A stretch of 64,000 bases of DNA from an uncultured Phycisphaerales bacterium (GTDB lineage Bacteria; Planctomycetota; Phycisphaerae; Sedimentisphaerales; Anaerohalosphaeraceae), in contig CALMLO010000036.1 of the NCBI GenBank assembly GCA_937868095.1, positions 62,001-126,000 of the forward strand, written 5' to 3'. The position numbers and the translations under genes were made by a program. The first letter of the stretch is position 1; every line of letters starts with the position of its first letter. Of this stretch, positions 45,505 through 53,843 are shown in pieces. The notes under the pieces were generated by a model. It saw nothing but the letters and a program-made list of their open reading frames with translations, was not told the DNA's origin and did not search any database.

Positions 45505-46074
45505 TCAGGCAAAGATGAGCTGGAAGGCGGTTTCGAGGATTGGCGTAGTTTGCAGCTCTTGCAGATTGGAACGGCTTAGCAGGATGGTTCCGGCTAAGAC
45601 GGCGATGAGAAGTTTGGCGGCTTGCTGAGTGCTCGGAAGCCGCAGATCGGAAGCAGGAAAAGAGGAAAGGAGTCTTTCGAGGAAAGAAAGGTGGTCGAGC
45701 CAATAGCGATGGATTTTGTCCTGTATCTGCCCGGAAAAGAAGGTTATTTCGTCTGTGAGCCGAAGAACAATCTGGAAACTGCTGCCTAAGTCGGAATTTG
45801 GGTCTAAAATCTGGTTTGCCCAGGTTTTGAGGGATTCATAAGGATTTGTCGAGGGGGGCTGCTGAGAAATCTCGGCGAGATGGGCGAGCGCTTCGTCGAG
45901 AAGAGCAGAGGTGATTTCTTCCTTGCTTTTGAAGTGATGGTAAAAAGCCCCTTTGGTAATGGCGGCGGCGGTGAGGATGTCTTCGAGCGATGTTCCGCAG
46001 TAGCCGTGTCTGCTGAAAAAGTTGCCCGCAGCAGTCAGGATACGCAAGCGGGTTTGAGCAGCATTTCTTGCCAT
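45505..46074 (-). CDS. TetR family transcriptional regulator
   Basis: A 189-residue repressor-type regulator. The N-terminal helix-turn-helix has RILTAAGNFFSRHGYCGTSLEDIL and KGAFYHHFKSKEEI, the TetR signature; the rest is the ligand-binding dimer domain. The ATG at 46074 lies inside the 3' end of the kinase gene, overlapping by 40 bp, so the two are likely co-transcribed and coupled. No efflux or enzyme gene sits beside it to suggest a ligand. Confidence 0.9.
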   Translation of the reverse strand: MARNAAQTRLRILTAAGNFFSRHGYCGTSLEDILTAAAITKGAFYHHFKSKEEITSALLDEALAHLAEISQQPPSTNPYESLKTWANQILDPNSDLGSSFQIVLRLTDEITFFSGQIQDKIHRYWLDHLSFLERLLSSFPASDLRLPSTQQAAKLLIAVLAGTILLSRSNLQELQTTPILETAFQLIFA

Positions 46075-47372
46075 GAAGAAAGATGAGAGAGATTCATTAC
46101 CATGGAATCGTAAGAGGCGTTTTGATTTTTCAGCTGAAAGGCCAGGAAAAGGACAATCAGGAAAAGAACGGCACTGAGTGCAATTAATGCTACGACGGCC
46201 GCCCTGTATTTGGAGAGGATTTCATCGGTATAAATCTTTTTGGCTTCGGGCTCGGTTTCGACTTCCGCTCCTTCTTCGAGTTCTCCCAATGCTTCGAGGT
46301 TGAATTTTTGGCGGGCGATGACAGGGGGATTGCCCTCTCGGACGGCTTGAAGGTCAATCAGCAACTCCTCTACATTCTTATATCGATCTTCTTTGTTTTT
46401 GGCCATCATGACTTCGATGACTTCGGAGATTCCGGCAGAGAGGGATGTATTGATATGGTCGGGAGGAATTAACGGCTCCTTGAGATGTTTGCGCATCACT
46501 TCGGCAGGTGTGGAGCCGTCAAAAGGCACCCGTCCAGTCACCATGTGATAGAGGGTTGCGCCGAGAGCATAGATGTCGGCTCGGCCGTCGATGTCCATCT
46601 CGCCGCGAATCTGCTCGGGAGCGATATAGTAGGGGGTGCCGAATGCCTTGCCTTGCTCGTGTTTGGCGGCTTTGATATCGGATGTTTCCCTAGCCAGCCC
46701 CATATCGGCGAGTTTGACGATGCCCTCTTTGTTGATCATAATGTTCTTGGGCTTTACATCGCGGTGGATAAGCCCCTGGGAATGGGCGTGGGCCAAGGCG
46801 TTGGCTACCTGAATAATAATATCGAGGGCTTCCTTTTCGCTGAAAATCTTGCCTTTGGCGAGGTCGTCATATAGGGTTTTGCCTTCGACATATTCCATTA
46901 CGAAGTAGTAGAGTCCGCCGACTTCACCGACGTCGATGGCTTGGACAATATTGTTGTGGTTGAGTTTGGCGGCGATTCGTCCTTCTTTGTAGAAGCGTTC
47001 GACATAGTCGGATTTCTGGACAAATTTTTTCGGCAATACTTTGATGGCCACGGTTCGGTCTAAGGAAATTTGCTTGGCTTTATAGACGACGGCCATCGCG
47101 CCTGAGCCGAGTTTTCCGAGGATTCGGTAGCCCGGGATTTGCGTGGATACATCCCGGCTTTCGCGAATGGAGCCCTTCAGCCGAGCGGCCTGGGAGGGGG
47201 TTAGGACTTGTTTTTCGACCATCAGTCTCTCCAGTGTAGTGGGATTGCTGGCTGCCGCACGGTTTTTTAACTCTTTTTTGCACTCTTTGAGTTCTTCTTC
47301 GGTGCAGAGTTTCTGCTCGACGGCCATTCGTCCGAAAAGCGTATCAAAATTAGTTATTTCGCTGTCGGCCAC
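46035..47372 (-). CDS. Membrane-anchored Ser/Thr protein kinase
   Basis: A Hanks-type eukaryotic-like protein kinase of 445 residues. An N-terminal region of about 80 residues (resembling a small helical module that recurs in planctomycete kinases, with LMVEKQVLTPSQAARL) precedes the kinase domain: LGSGAMAVVYKAK, catalytic Lys111, HRDVKPKN with Asp205, DMG in place of DFG at 223-225, APEQIRGEM, DIYALGATLYHM. A single membrane helix lies at about 393-415, with a short outer tail. It overlaps the downstream TetR gene by 40 bp. The substrate is unknown. It lies 43 bp downstream of a radical SAM gene. Confidence 0.92.
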   Translation of the reverse strand: MADSEITNFDTLFGRMAVEQKLCTEEELKECKKELKNRAAASNPTTLERLMVEKQVLTPSQAARLKGSIRESRDVSTQIPGYRILGKLGSGAMAVVYKAKQISLDRTVAIKVLPKKFVQKSDYVERFYKEGRIAAKLNHNNIVQAIDVGEVGGLYYFVMEYVEGKTLYDDLAKGKIFSEKEALDIIIQVANALAHAHSQGLIHRDVKPKNIMINKEGIVKLADMGLARETSDIKAAKHEQGKAFGTPYYIAPEQIRGEMDIDGRADIYALGATLYHMVTGRVPFDGSTPAEVMRKHLKEPLIPPDHINTSLSAGISEVIEVMMAKNKEDRYKNVEELLIDLQAVREGNPPVIARQKFNLEALGELEEGAEVETEPEAKKIYTDEILSKYRAAVVALIALSAVLFLIVLFLAFQLKNQNASYDSMVMNLSHLSSWQEMLLKPACVS

Positions 47373-47415
47373 TCAGGATCTCTCTGAAACGGCTTGCAGT
47401 TTCTTCCTTCGTTTT

Positions 47416-48435
47416 TTACGAACCATAACATCCTTTGGGTGCAATTATCGAGGAAAATTTTCCGTTGTCAAAAAAAAACCTTCGAATATCCGTACACAAA
47501 TGGCATTTTGAGGCATAAAGAGGGGCTGGCTGAAAGCCGGACATGGCGGCCTGGGGCAAAAGACCGGCCGGGCCATTGTGGAACAGATTCTGCCAGAAAG
47601 GAAGATTGGGCGGGTCAAAGCCCTCCCAGAGTTGTTCGAGAGAATTTTGATAAATATTGCCGAGAATTATTCCGCTGCATTGACCGCAGAAAACATTTCC
47701 GAAGGGGTCGATGTGGACGCCGCGTGCATTCAGAAAGATGTTTTTACAGGATTGCTGTTGGATTTGCGGAATGGTTTTGTCGGCTGCGAGAGGTGCGATT
47801 GTTTGAGCGGCTCTTCCGGTAAGGCGGCAGCGGTCTTCCTGAAGCATTTTTTGGAGGAGGGGTTTGTTGTTGGGGTCTAAAAAAGCCGCCGCCGGCGGAC
47901 AGTTGTCTAAATACTTCTCCCAGCGGATTTTGACCCGCTGGGGGCCGAGGATTTCGGCGGCGAGGGTTCGAAGGGTGCGGACAAGTTCGGCAGGGACAAA
48001 CTCGGCATGGAAAGGGTCAAAACTAATAGCGAGTTCCTGGAGGCCGATTTTTTTGAGAAAAAGGAGTTTTTCGCGGATGTCTGTGTCGTTCTGTGCCCAG
48101 AAAGCGTTGGTTTCGAGGGAGTTGAGAGGGGGCAGGTTTTTGGCGGCGGCGTCTTCGAGCAAGGCGGCCAGATGGTCAAAATAAAGAAATGGTTCGCCGC
48201 CGGTGATATGGATATGGGCAGCGGGACCAGTCAGGTTGAGCAGGGAGGTCCAGGCCTGAAGGGCTGTTTGGCGGGGCATCAACCCTTCAGAGTGAGGGCT
48301 GCAATTGTACGAGCAAAAGCGGCAAGCCGCTGAACAGCGATAGGTGAGCAGAAGGCCGGCATATCGCCAAAGTTTCAGTTTTGGGCTGGTGCGGTCTTGA
48401 CGTCGATTGTAAACATTCCGAGCCAGTTCCATCAC
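47416..48435 (-). CDS. Radical SAM protein, SPASM-like C terminus
   Basis: A 339-residue radical SAM protein. The C-x3-C-x2-C motif is at 34, 38 and 41 (RCSAACRFC), and HITGGEPFLYF follows as the GGE-type strand. The C-terminal half has further cysteines in FGNVFCGQCSG and KCHLC, as in SPASM-type auxiliary cluster domains that modify peptides. There is no peptide-precursor gene I can identify beside it, though a 49-residue protein gene begins about 320 bp away on the other strand. The start is GTG at 48435 (AGGAG nine bases upstream) or the following ATG. Confidence 0.82.
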   Translation of the reverse strand: MMELARNVYNRRQDRTSPKLKLWRYAGLLLTYRCSAACRFCSYNCSPHSEGLMPRQTALQAWTSLLNLTGPAAHIHITGGEPFLYFDHLAALLEDAAAKNLPPLNSLETNAFWAQNDTDIREKLLFLKKIGLQELAISFDPFHAEFVPAELVRTLRTLAAEILGPQRVKIRWEKYLDNCPPAAAFLDPNNKPLLQKMLQEDRCRLTGRAAQTIAPLAADKTIPQIQQQSCKNIFLNARGVHIDPFGNVFCGQCSGIILGNIYQNSLEQLWEGFDPPNLPFWQNLFHNGPAGLLPQAAMSGFQPAPLYASKCHLCTDIRRFFFDNGKFSSIIAPKGCYGS

Positions 48436-48752
48436 GGTCAGCCGCTCCTTTTTGGGGTGGGTAAAGCAAGCAGGATCAGAAAAAAGTTCAAAAAAATTTT
48501 TTTTATTTTCATCGCTTCTTTTTCACCAATGCTTTCGATTTTATTGGACGTTATAAGCGGGCTGGACAGGAGATTGTCCGATGAGTCCCATATTCTGCGG
48601 ATTTCCGCTGTTGCCGTACAGATATTGTATCTGCCTTGTGCTGGGTGTGCAATGCCGCGACGCTGGAGACAATTCAAGAAAAAATGCATGTTTAACCGAT
48701 AACGATTTTTGTACATGGAAGTCAAAGGAAATGATGAAGGGAGAGTTTTGGT
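48436..48752. other. Divergent intergenic region with A/T tracts
   Basis: About 317 bp between the radical SAM gene (minus) and the small protein gene (plus). It contains A7T8 near 48495 and a weak hairpin GGACA-GGAGAT-TGTCC around 48563-48580. No promoter stands out and I see no RNA gene. Confidence 0.4.
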
Positions 48753-48902
48753 ATGAGTAAGCGAGAAATCATCGATTACATTCTTGAAATCAACAAGTCT
48801 GCCAAGCCCGAGTTTCTGGCCCAGTTTTCTAAGGAAGATTTGGATCTCTATCTGGAGCATCTGATGGAGATTGATCTGGAGGAAGTTGCCCTCTGCGCCT
48901 AA
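48753..48902 (+). CDS. Small 49-residue acidic protein, unknown function
   Basis: A complete short frame: ATG at 48753, preceded by AAGGGAGAG eight bases upstream, ending with TAA at 48902. The product begins MSKREIIDYILEINKSA and ends in a run of acidic residues and LCA; two amphipathic helices are likely (IIDYILEIN and EDLDLYLEHLMEID). Composition is well balanced for a real protein and the ribosome site is good. It lies between the radical SAM gene and a convergent CvpA-like gene. I believe similar small proteins occur in planctomycetes but cannot confirm that from sequence alone. Confidence 0.68.
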   Translation: MSKREIIDYILEINKSAKPEFLAQFSKEDLDLYLEHLMEIDLEEVALCA

Positions 48903-48981
48903 GCGGGCGGCGTTGGGGTTATTTGCTGCTGAGTTCTTTGGGAGGGTGATGGAGAACCATCCATTTCCCTCCTGTTCTTTT

Positions 48982-50043
48982 TTAAAGAGGGCCGAGTGCC
49001 TTTTCCACTTCATCACTGCCGAGGACCGGTTTCGGCAGTCCTATAATTGCATTTTGTTTGAAAGCAAGGAGGACGGGCTGCTTTTCCGCGTGGGGGGAAA
49101 AGACCAAATCCAGCCATAGGGTTCGGTCTGTTCCGAGACTTGAAGCATCTGCGACAATTGGTTCGTGGAGATTGATCGTTTTGAGTTCATTATTCTGAAG
49201 GATGCCGAGGGGAAAGACGACGCTGGCCGAGCCGCGCAGGTTGGCGGCATGTTCGGCTTCCTTCATGATGAGGGCAACCTGTGCGGGGATGAAGGAGATT
49301 TTATTCTCGTGTTCAGCACCGCCCTTGGCGATTGGATTTCCGGAGATGCCGATGCGGATAACAACCAATTTGGGCTGATCGGAGAAGTCTCTGAGCCGTA
49401 CGGGCTGGACATTGCCCATGGGCAGTTTGACTGCTTTGGGAGAACAAACGGCTGGTATCCCCTGTCCTAAGGCATATCGGTTCAGGTGCAGCCGTGTGAG
49501 GTAGTCTGCGTGGAGGACTGCAAAACTCTTGGTGGAACTTAACGAGCCGCGGCTGACCCAGGAATAAAAGGAGACGGTAAAACCATCTGCATTGATAATG
49601 GGGGGATAGGTGATTCCTAAATGAAGGGGCTGGGAAAGGGGGAAGCGGCAGTAAAAGAGTTTCGGAGGGATAGGAGAAAGGGCGGCAGCAATCAGGAGAG
49701 CGCCGGAAACGAACAGGCCGGTAAGGATTCCGATAGGGATAGTGATCATGAGTTTGGCTGGACGGCCGACGTCGAAGTCGCTTTTGGCCAGGAAGCCCGA
49801 GAGTACGCGAATAAAGAGGAAGCCGAAGAAGAAAATCAAGAGAAAAGCGACACTTTGAATCCAGGTGACAGCCCATTTTTCTGAGGCCAGCAGACCTGCC
49901 AGCTGCTCATAGTAGGAAAAGGCGAGGATGCAGCCCATCACTGCGGCCAGCAGATTGGTCATGGCGGTCATGATATTGCATTTCAGATAGAAGTAAAGCG
50001 CCCCTGCGGCTATGATAATCAGAACCAAGATTGTTACAGTCAT
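48982..50043 (-). CDS. CvpA-like membrane protein
   Basis: A 353-residue protein with four helices in the first 125 residues (ILVLIIIAAGALYFYLK, LLAAVMGCILAFSYY, SVAFLLIFFFGFLFIRVL, LMITIPIGILTGLFVSGALLI), the layout of the CvpA family, followed by a long polar domain of about 220 residues rich in beta strands that other CvpA proteins lack. The function is unknown; CvpA proteins affect envelope stability. It is the last gene of the pilT - PilB/GspE-like - CvpA run, 18 bp after the preceding gene. Confidence 0.75.
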   Translation of the reverse strand: MTVTILVLIIIAAGALYFYLKCNIMTAMTNLLAAVMGCILAFSYYEQLAGLLASEKWAVTWIQSVAFLLIFFFGFLFIRVLSGFLAKSDFDVGRPAKLMITIPIGILTGLFVSGALLIAAALSPIPPKLFYCRFPLSQPLHLGITYPPIINADGFTVSFYSWVSRGSLSSTKSFAVLHADYLTRLHLNRYALGQGIPAVCSPKAVKLPMGNVQPVRLRDFSDQPKLVVIRIGISGNPIAKGGAEHENKISFIPAQVALIMKEAEHAANLRGSASVVFPLGILQNNELKTINLHEPIVADASSLGTDRTLWLDLVFSPHAEKQPVLLAFKQNAIIGLPKPVLGSDEVEKALGPL

Positions 50044-50061
50044 ATCGTTTGTTCCCGTCGA

Positions 50062-51708
50062 TTAGGAATTTTTTGTACTGAAATTGCGGATTACTTCGTT
50101 GATCGATGTAATTCCGAGGGAGACTTTTTTAATGGACTGCTCCTGCATATAGAGCATACCGGCCTTTCGGAGGGCGGCGATCATCTCCTGGGTGGTATTG
50201 GCCTGTTTGAGTGCCTGAGCCAGTTCCGGTGTGAATCGAATGGTCTCAAAAAGACCGGTTCGGCCGTAGTACCCGGTTCCCTGACATTTTTCACAAATGA
50301 TAGGCCTGCCCCGTTTGTCATATTCAATCTCGCCCGGGCGATAGAACATATCTACATCGTTGGCGGGGATGTTGAATTTTTTAAACAGAGCGGGATTGGG
50401 TTTGTAGGCAACCCGACACTGATCACAAAGAACACGAACAAGCCGCTGATTGATGATGGCTGTCAGGCAGTCAATTGCCTTTTCCTTATCTCCGACCAGT
50501 TTTATCCATTTTTCGAGGGTCTGGCTGACACTGGCGGCCTCCATAGTGGCATAAACCATTCGGCTGTCTTTGACGGCGGCACAAATCAGCTGAGCACATT
50601 GCGGATCTTCGCAGTCTTCAACGCCGATAATATCCGGCCCCCGCCGGAGAATGGTTTGGAGCCGGCGGGAATAGCTGGTTGTTCCGGTATCAGTGAGGGT
50701 AAATATGTTCTGTGTGATGTTGGGAAGTTCGGTGAGCGGTTTTTTTTCGAGTGTGTTGATGTTGTACAAGAAAGGATCATGGTTGCGCAGGAGGGCGTAC
50801 ATCGTGGTGGTTCGGCCGCTCTGGGCGGGGCCGGAAATGAGGACAAGCCCTTTGGTTTCATTGCGGAGGGATTCGATAGATTCGAGCTGGTTGTCGTTGA
50901 ATCCCAAATCGGCGATTTTTTTGACGGTTTTGTCATCTGCACGGGTGAGTTTGACCTGTTCGCCTGCTGTTGAGCCGGCTGTGTTTACTTCCCACGTGAT
51001 GGGGTGGAGCTGATCTCCCTTGACGACGACTTTGAATTTTCCCTGCTGTGGTTTTCTCTTTTCCTCCACCTCGAGTGCGGCTAAGTGTTTAATATAATAG
51101 ATGAAATAGTCCATTTCCTCGCGTGTTCGCGGGGGCTGCGGGTTGGGAACTCCGTCAATAATGTAGATGACTTCGTAGTTTTCTTTCTGGGGATTGAACA
51201 AGACCTGGCTGGCGCGTCGCCAAATGGCATCATCCAGAATTTCACAGGTTTTAACAAAACCATTGGCCTCGGTTGACTTCGGCTGGGGCAGGGGGACCTC
51301 ATTGCCGTGGGCGGTAATAAAGGCCAGGCCTCGGGATGCCTTTTGAAGTTTTTTTTGGGGGTCGACAAAGAAATTTCGGAGGTGGTCGGCCGTGAGGACT
51401 TTTTCGAAGTCTGCCACAAGAGCGTTTCGGTGAATCACATAGGCGATCGCCTCCCCTCCGATGGCGATCAGGAAAATCAGCAATCCGATAATATAAATAG
51501 GAATCAGCAGCCAAAGGAGAAGTCCGAATGCTCCGACAAGGACGATAGTCACCGTCCAGAGATTTTTGTTTGTTCCGACGGCCTGAGAATCTTCGTAAAT
51601 CCAGTTTGCCAGCGGAAGCCAACCGAAAAATGCGGCCAGCACGAGCAGGAATTTGAAGAGGTTGATATATCCTCCGTAGCTTACGGCTGCTCCAAGCACA
51701 TCTGCCAT
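50062..51708 (-). CDS. Degenerate PilB/GspE-like ATPase homologue with N-terminal membrane helices
   Basis: A 548-residue protein. Two or three membrane helices (about 15-35, 52-70, 72-90) precede a region with the GspE/PilB fold. The P-loop reads GPAQSGRTT (293-301) with Arg299 where Lys is catalytic; the Walker B region is GPDIIGVEDCEDPQ (358-370) instead of DPDIIMVGEIRD-type, and the His box TMEAAS replaces TLHTN. The zinc module is retained (CDQC and CEKCQGTG). It is thus probably unable to hydrolyse ATP. It sits 29 bp after pilT and may regulate or anchor it. Confidence 0.85.
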   Translation of the reverse strand: MADVLGAAVSYGGYINLFKFLLVLAAFFGWLPLANWIYEDSQAVGTNKNLWTVTIVLVGAFGLLLWLLIPIYIIGLLIFLIAIGGEAIAYVIHRNALVADFEKVLTADHLRNFFVDPQKKLQKASRGLAFITAHGNEVPLPQPKSTEANGFVKTCEILDDAIWRRASQVLFNPQKENYEVIYIIDGVPNPQPPRTREEMDYFIYYIKHLAALEVEEKRKPQQGKFKVVVKGDQLHPITWEVNTAGSTAGEQVKLTRADDKTVKKIADLGFNDNQLESIESLRNETKGLVLISGPAQSGRTTTMYALLRNHDPFLYNINTLEKKPLTELPNITQNIFTLTDTGTTSYSRRLQTILRRGPDIIGVEDCEDPQCAQLICAAVKDSRMVYATMEAASVSQTLEKWIKLVGDKEKAIDCLTAIINQRLVRVLCDQCRVAYKPNPALFKKFNIPANDVDMFYRPGEIEYDKRGRPIICEKCQGTGYYGRTGLFETIRFTPELAQALKQANTTQEMIAALRKAGMLYMQEQSIKKVSLGITSINEVIRNFSTKNS

Positions 51709-51737
51709 GAATAATCCTCTCTGTTTTCCGAAGTTTC

Positions 51738-52874
51738 TTACAAGATTCCGCTGGTTGAGGAGCGAATTCCTTTGAGGGCCATTTTGAGTTCTTCGACGTT
51801 GGGAGCGTACTGCTCGGCTACCCTCAGTTCGATGTATTCTTCTTCGATTAATCTTCGCAGACTTTCCGTAAAGTCCTGCATTCCTTCACCGCTGGAGGCG
51901 CGAATTACGCTGGGAAGGTCGTTTTCCCTCGATTCACTGATAAGTTTTCGGACGACGGGCGTATTAATCAGGATTTCGACAGCTGGGATACGAGGTACGT
52001 CCGGTCGAATGCCGGGGAGGAGCTGCTGGCTGATAATGGCCCGCATGGTGAGGGCGAAGGTCTGGCGGACCAAATCCCGCTCTTCCTGGGGAAACATATC
52101 CAAAAGGCGCTGGATCGTCTGTGAGGCATTGTTTGCGTGCAAGGTTCCAAAAACAAGGTGTCCGGTCTCGGCTGCCCGCATGGCGGCTGTGACAGTCTGC
52201 TGGTCTCGCATTTCTCCAATGAGCACCACATCGGGGTCCTGCCGCATCAGGGAGCGGAGGGCGTCATTCCAGTTGATCACGTCAATCCCGATTTCTCGTT
52301 GGGAGACGATGGATTTTTTATCGATGTGGAGGTATTCGATAGGGTCTTCAATGGTAACAATATGCTCTGCGCGTGTGCGGTTAATATGGTCGATCATGGA
52401 GGCGATGGTAGATGTTTTGCCGCAGCCGGTTGGGCCGGTAACGAGAACCAAGCCGTCGGGATTGTCAGCAATTGTTTCTACAACCGGCGGCAGGTGAAGG
52501 GATTCAAAAGGGGGAATCTTTCCGCTGATGCGTCGCGCTACCATGCTGATATAACCCCGCTGACGGAAGGTGTTGATACGGAAGCGGTCCATCTCTCCCA
52601 CCTGGTAGGCAAAATCGAGGGCGCCGTGTTTCAAGAAATAATCCTTCTGCTCGTCGCTCATAATCTCGAAGACAAGTTCCTCGATTTCCTCTTCCGTCAT
52701 GGGCTGGCCGGTGGTGTTTTTCAGCTTGCTGTGGATGCGCAATTTGGGGGGGGCGCCGACTTTTAAATGAAGGTCGCTGGCGTCGGCTTTAATGGCTGCT
52801 TTGAAGAGTTTTTCAATTTGAGGAGGATTTTTCAGTTTAACAATATGTGTATCTATTGGCTGACCTTCAGGCAT
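51738..52874 (-). CDS. pilT: PilT-type twitching/retraction ATPase
   Basis: Hexameric motor ATPase that retracts type IV pili. The 378-residue protein has the normal motifs: GPTGCGKTS at 147-155, the Asp box TIEDPIEYLH at 174-183, Walker B DPDVVLIGEMRD at 213-224, and the His box GTLHANNASQT at 243-253. The AIRNLIRE region is LISESRENDLPSVI here. A good sigma70-like promoter lies upstream. It is the first gene of the pilT - PilB/GspE-like - CvpA run; pilin genes are not in the window. Confidence 0.95.
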   Translation of the reverse strand: MPEGQPIDTHIVKLKNPPQIEKLFKAAIKADASDLHLKVGAPPKLRIHSKLKNTTGQPMTEEEIEELVFEIMSDEQKDYFLKHGALDFAYQVGEMDRFRINTFRQRGYISMVARRISGKIPPFESLHLPPVVETIADNPDGLVLVTGPTGCGKTSTIASMIDHINRTRAEHIVTIEDPIEYLHIDKKSIVSQREIGIDVINWNDALRSLMRQDPDVVLIGEMRDQQTVTAAMRAAETGHLVFGTLHANNASQTIQRLLDMFPQEERDLVRQTFALTMRAIISQQLLPGIRPDVPRIPAVEILINTPVVRKLISESRENDLPSVIRASSGEGMQDFTESLRRLIEEEYIELRVAEQYAPNVEELKMALKGIRSSTSGIL

Positions 52875-52969
52875 TGGACTGCTCCGGCAGATACCAAATT
52901 TTCTTGTTTTCCAATCGCTAAATTGGAGCCGTTTTCCACGAATTGGGCGGCAATTTCCTAAAAAGTGTT

Positions 52970-52999
52970 ATTATAAATCTATTTTTAAGCCCCTGTCAA
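52970..52999 (-). promoter_or_regulatory. Strong sigma70-type promoter of the pilT run
   Basis: On the minus strand TTGACA (52994-52999) and TATAAT (52970-52975) with 18 bp between; both boxes are perfect. The ATG of pilT lies about 95 bp downstream. Confidence 0.7.
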
Positions 53000-53111
53000 C
53001 AGACAAGAAGGGACAGGATTGAAAATAATGAAAACAGAGGCCGGCTGATTGAAGCCCCGTCTTGTCCTGAATATTTCTTTGAAAAAGGGGATAGGAATGT
53101 GCCGTTTTTTC

Positions 53112-53140
53112 TTTACAGCGATGGGGAAATCCTTTATAGA
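53112..53140 (+). promoter_or_regulatory. Promoter of the secreted protein gene
   Basis: TTTACA (53112-53117), 17 bp, TATAGA (53135-53140). The ATG is at 53174, so the leader would be about 27 bases. Confidence 0.6.
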
Positions 53141-53173
53141 TAAAAGGGAGAGCAAAGAATAGGGGAAGTGTTT

Positions 53174-53815
53174 ATGGGCAAATGGTCAAGGGTTTGTTTA
53201 ATTGCGTGGATAGGATGTCTTGCTGGGTTTGCGGCGGGGTGGCCTCGGCCGTCGGCTCTGCCTGAAAAGGGGTGCTGGACCTTGGATGTAACGTATGGGC
53301 ACCCTGTTCTTGTCACAGTTCCGCAAGAGGGTTCGGCGGAGCCGAAGCGTTTTTGGTATATGATTATTTCCGTGGTTAATCTTTCTTCGGAAGAAGAAGT
53401 GCCGTTTTATCCGAAATTTGAACTTCTGACGGATACCTTTCAGGTGCTGCCGGCAGGACAGGGCGAAATGAAGGGGCTTTTTGAGCGGGTTAAGGCGATG
53501 CATCGGGGTCAGTATCCGTTTCTGGAGTCTCTCGATTTTACGGATAACCGCATTCGGAGGGGCAAGGATAATCAGCGTGATTTTGTCATCTTCTGGCCGG
53601 ATTTTGACTGTCGAGCCAAGGAGGTTCGGTTTTATCTGGCGGGTCTGAGTAATGAAACAATTGCGGTGGAGCATCCGACTCTGAAGGAGGATGGACGTCC
53701 TATGCAGGTTTATCTGCAGAAAACGCTCGAGCTGACTTATTCGATAGGGGCGGATCCTCATCTTCGGGCACAGGCGACGCTGCGTTTTGAAGGGCAGGAT
53801 TGGGTGATGCGCTGA
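53174..53815 (+). CDS. Secreted protein, unknown function
   Basis: A 213-residue protein with a hydrophobic signal (MGKWSRVCLIAWIGCLAGFA), followed by a beta-rich domain with segments WTLDVTYGHPVLV, KRFWYMIISVVNLSSEEEVPF, FPGL-lacking strands and a final QATLRFEGQDWVMR. It resembles an immunoglobulin-like or jelly-roll secreted protein, but I do not recognise a family. ATG at 53174 is preceded by GGGGAAG. It ends 28 bp before the methyltransferase gene. Confidence 0.7.
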   Translation: MGKWSRVCLIAWIGCLAGFAAGWPRPSALPEKGCWTLDVTYGHPVLVTVPQEGSAEPKRFWYMIISVVNLSSEEEVPFYPKFELLTDTFQVLPAGQGEMKGLFERVKAMHRGQYPFLESLDFTDNRIRRGKDNQRDFVIFWPDFDCRAKEVRFYLAGLSNETIAVEHPTLKEDGRPMQVYLQKTLELTYSIGADPHLRAQATLRFEGQDWVMR

Positions 53816-53843
53816 GCGGAAGATTTCAGCGGATTGGCTTGCG

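Noticed and set aside
52985-53020. Inverted repeat CCTGTC/GACAGG near the pilT promoter
   Set aside because: It overlaps the -35 box; stem of six pairs without a T run. It might be an operator, but nothing else supports that.
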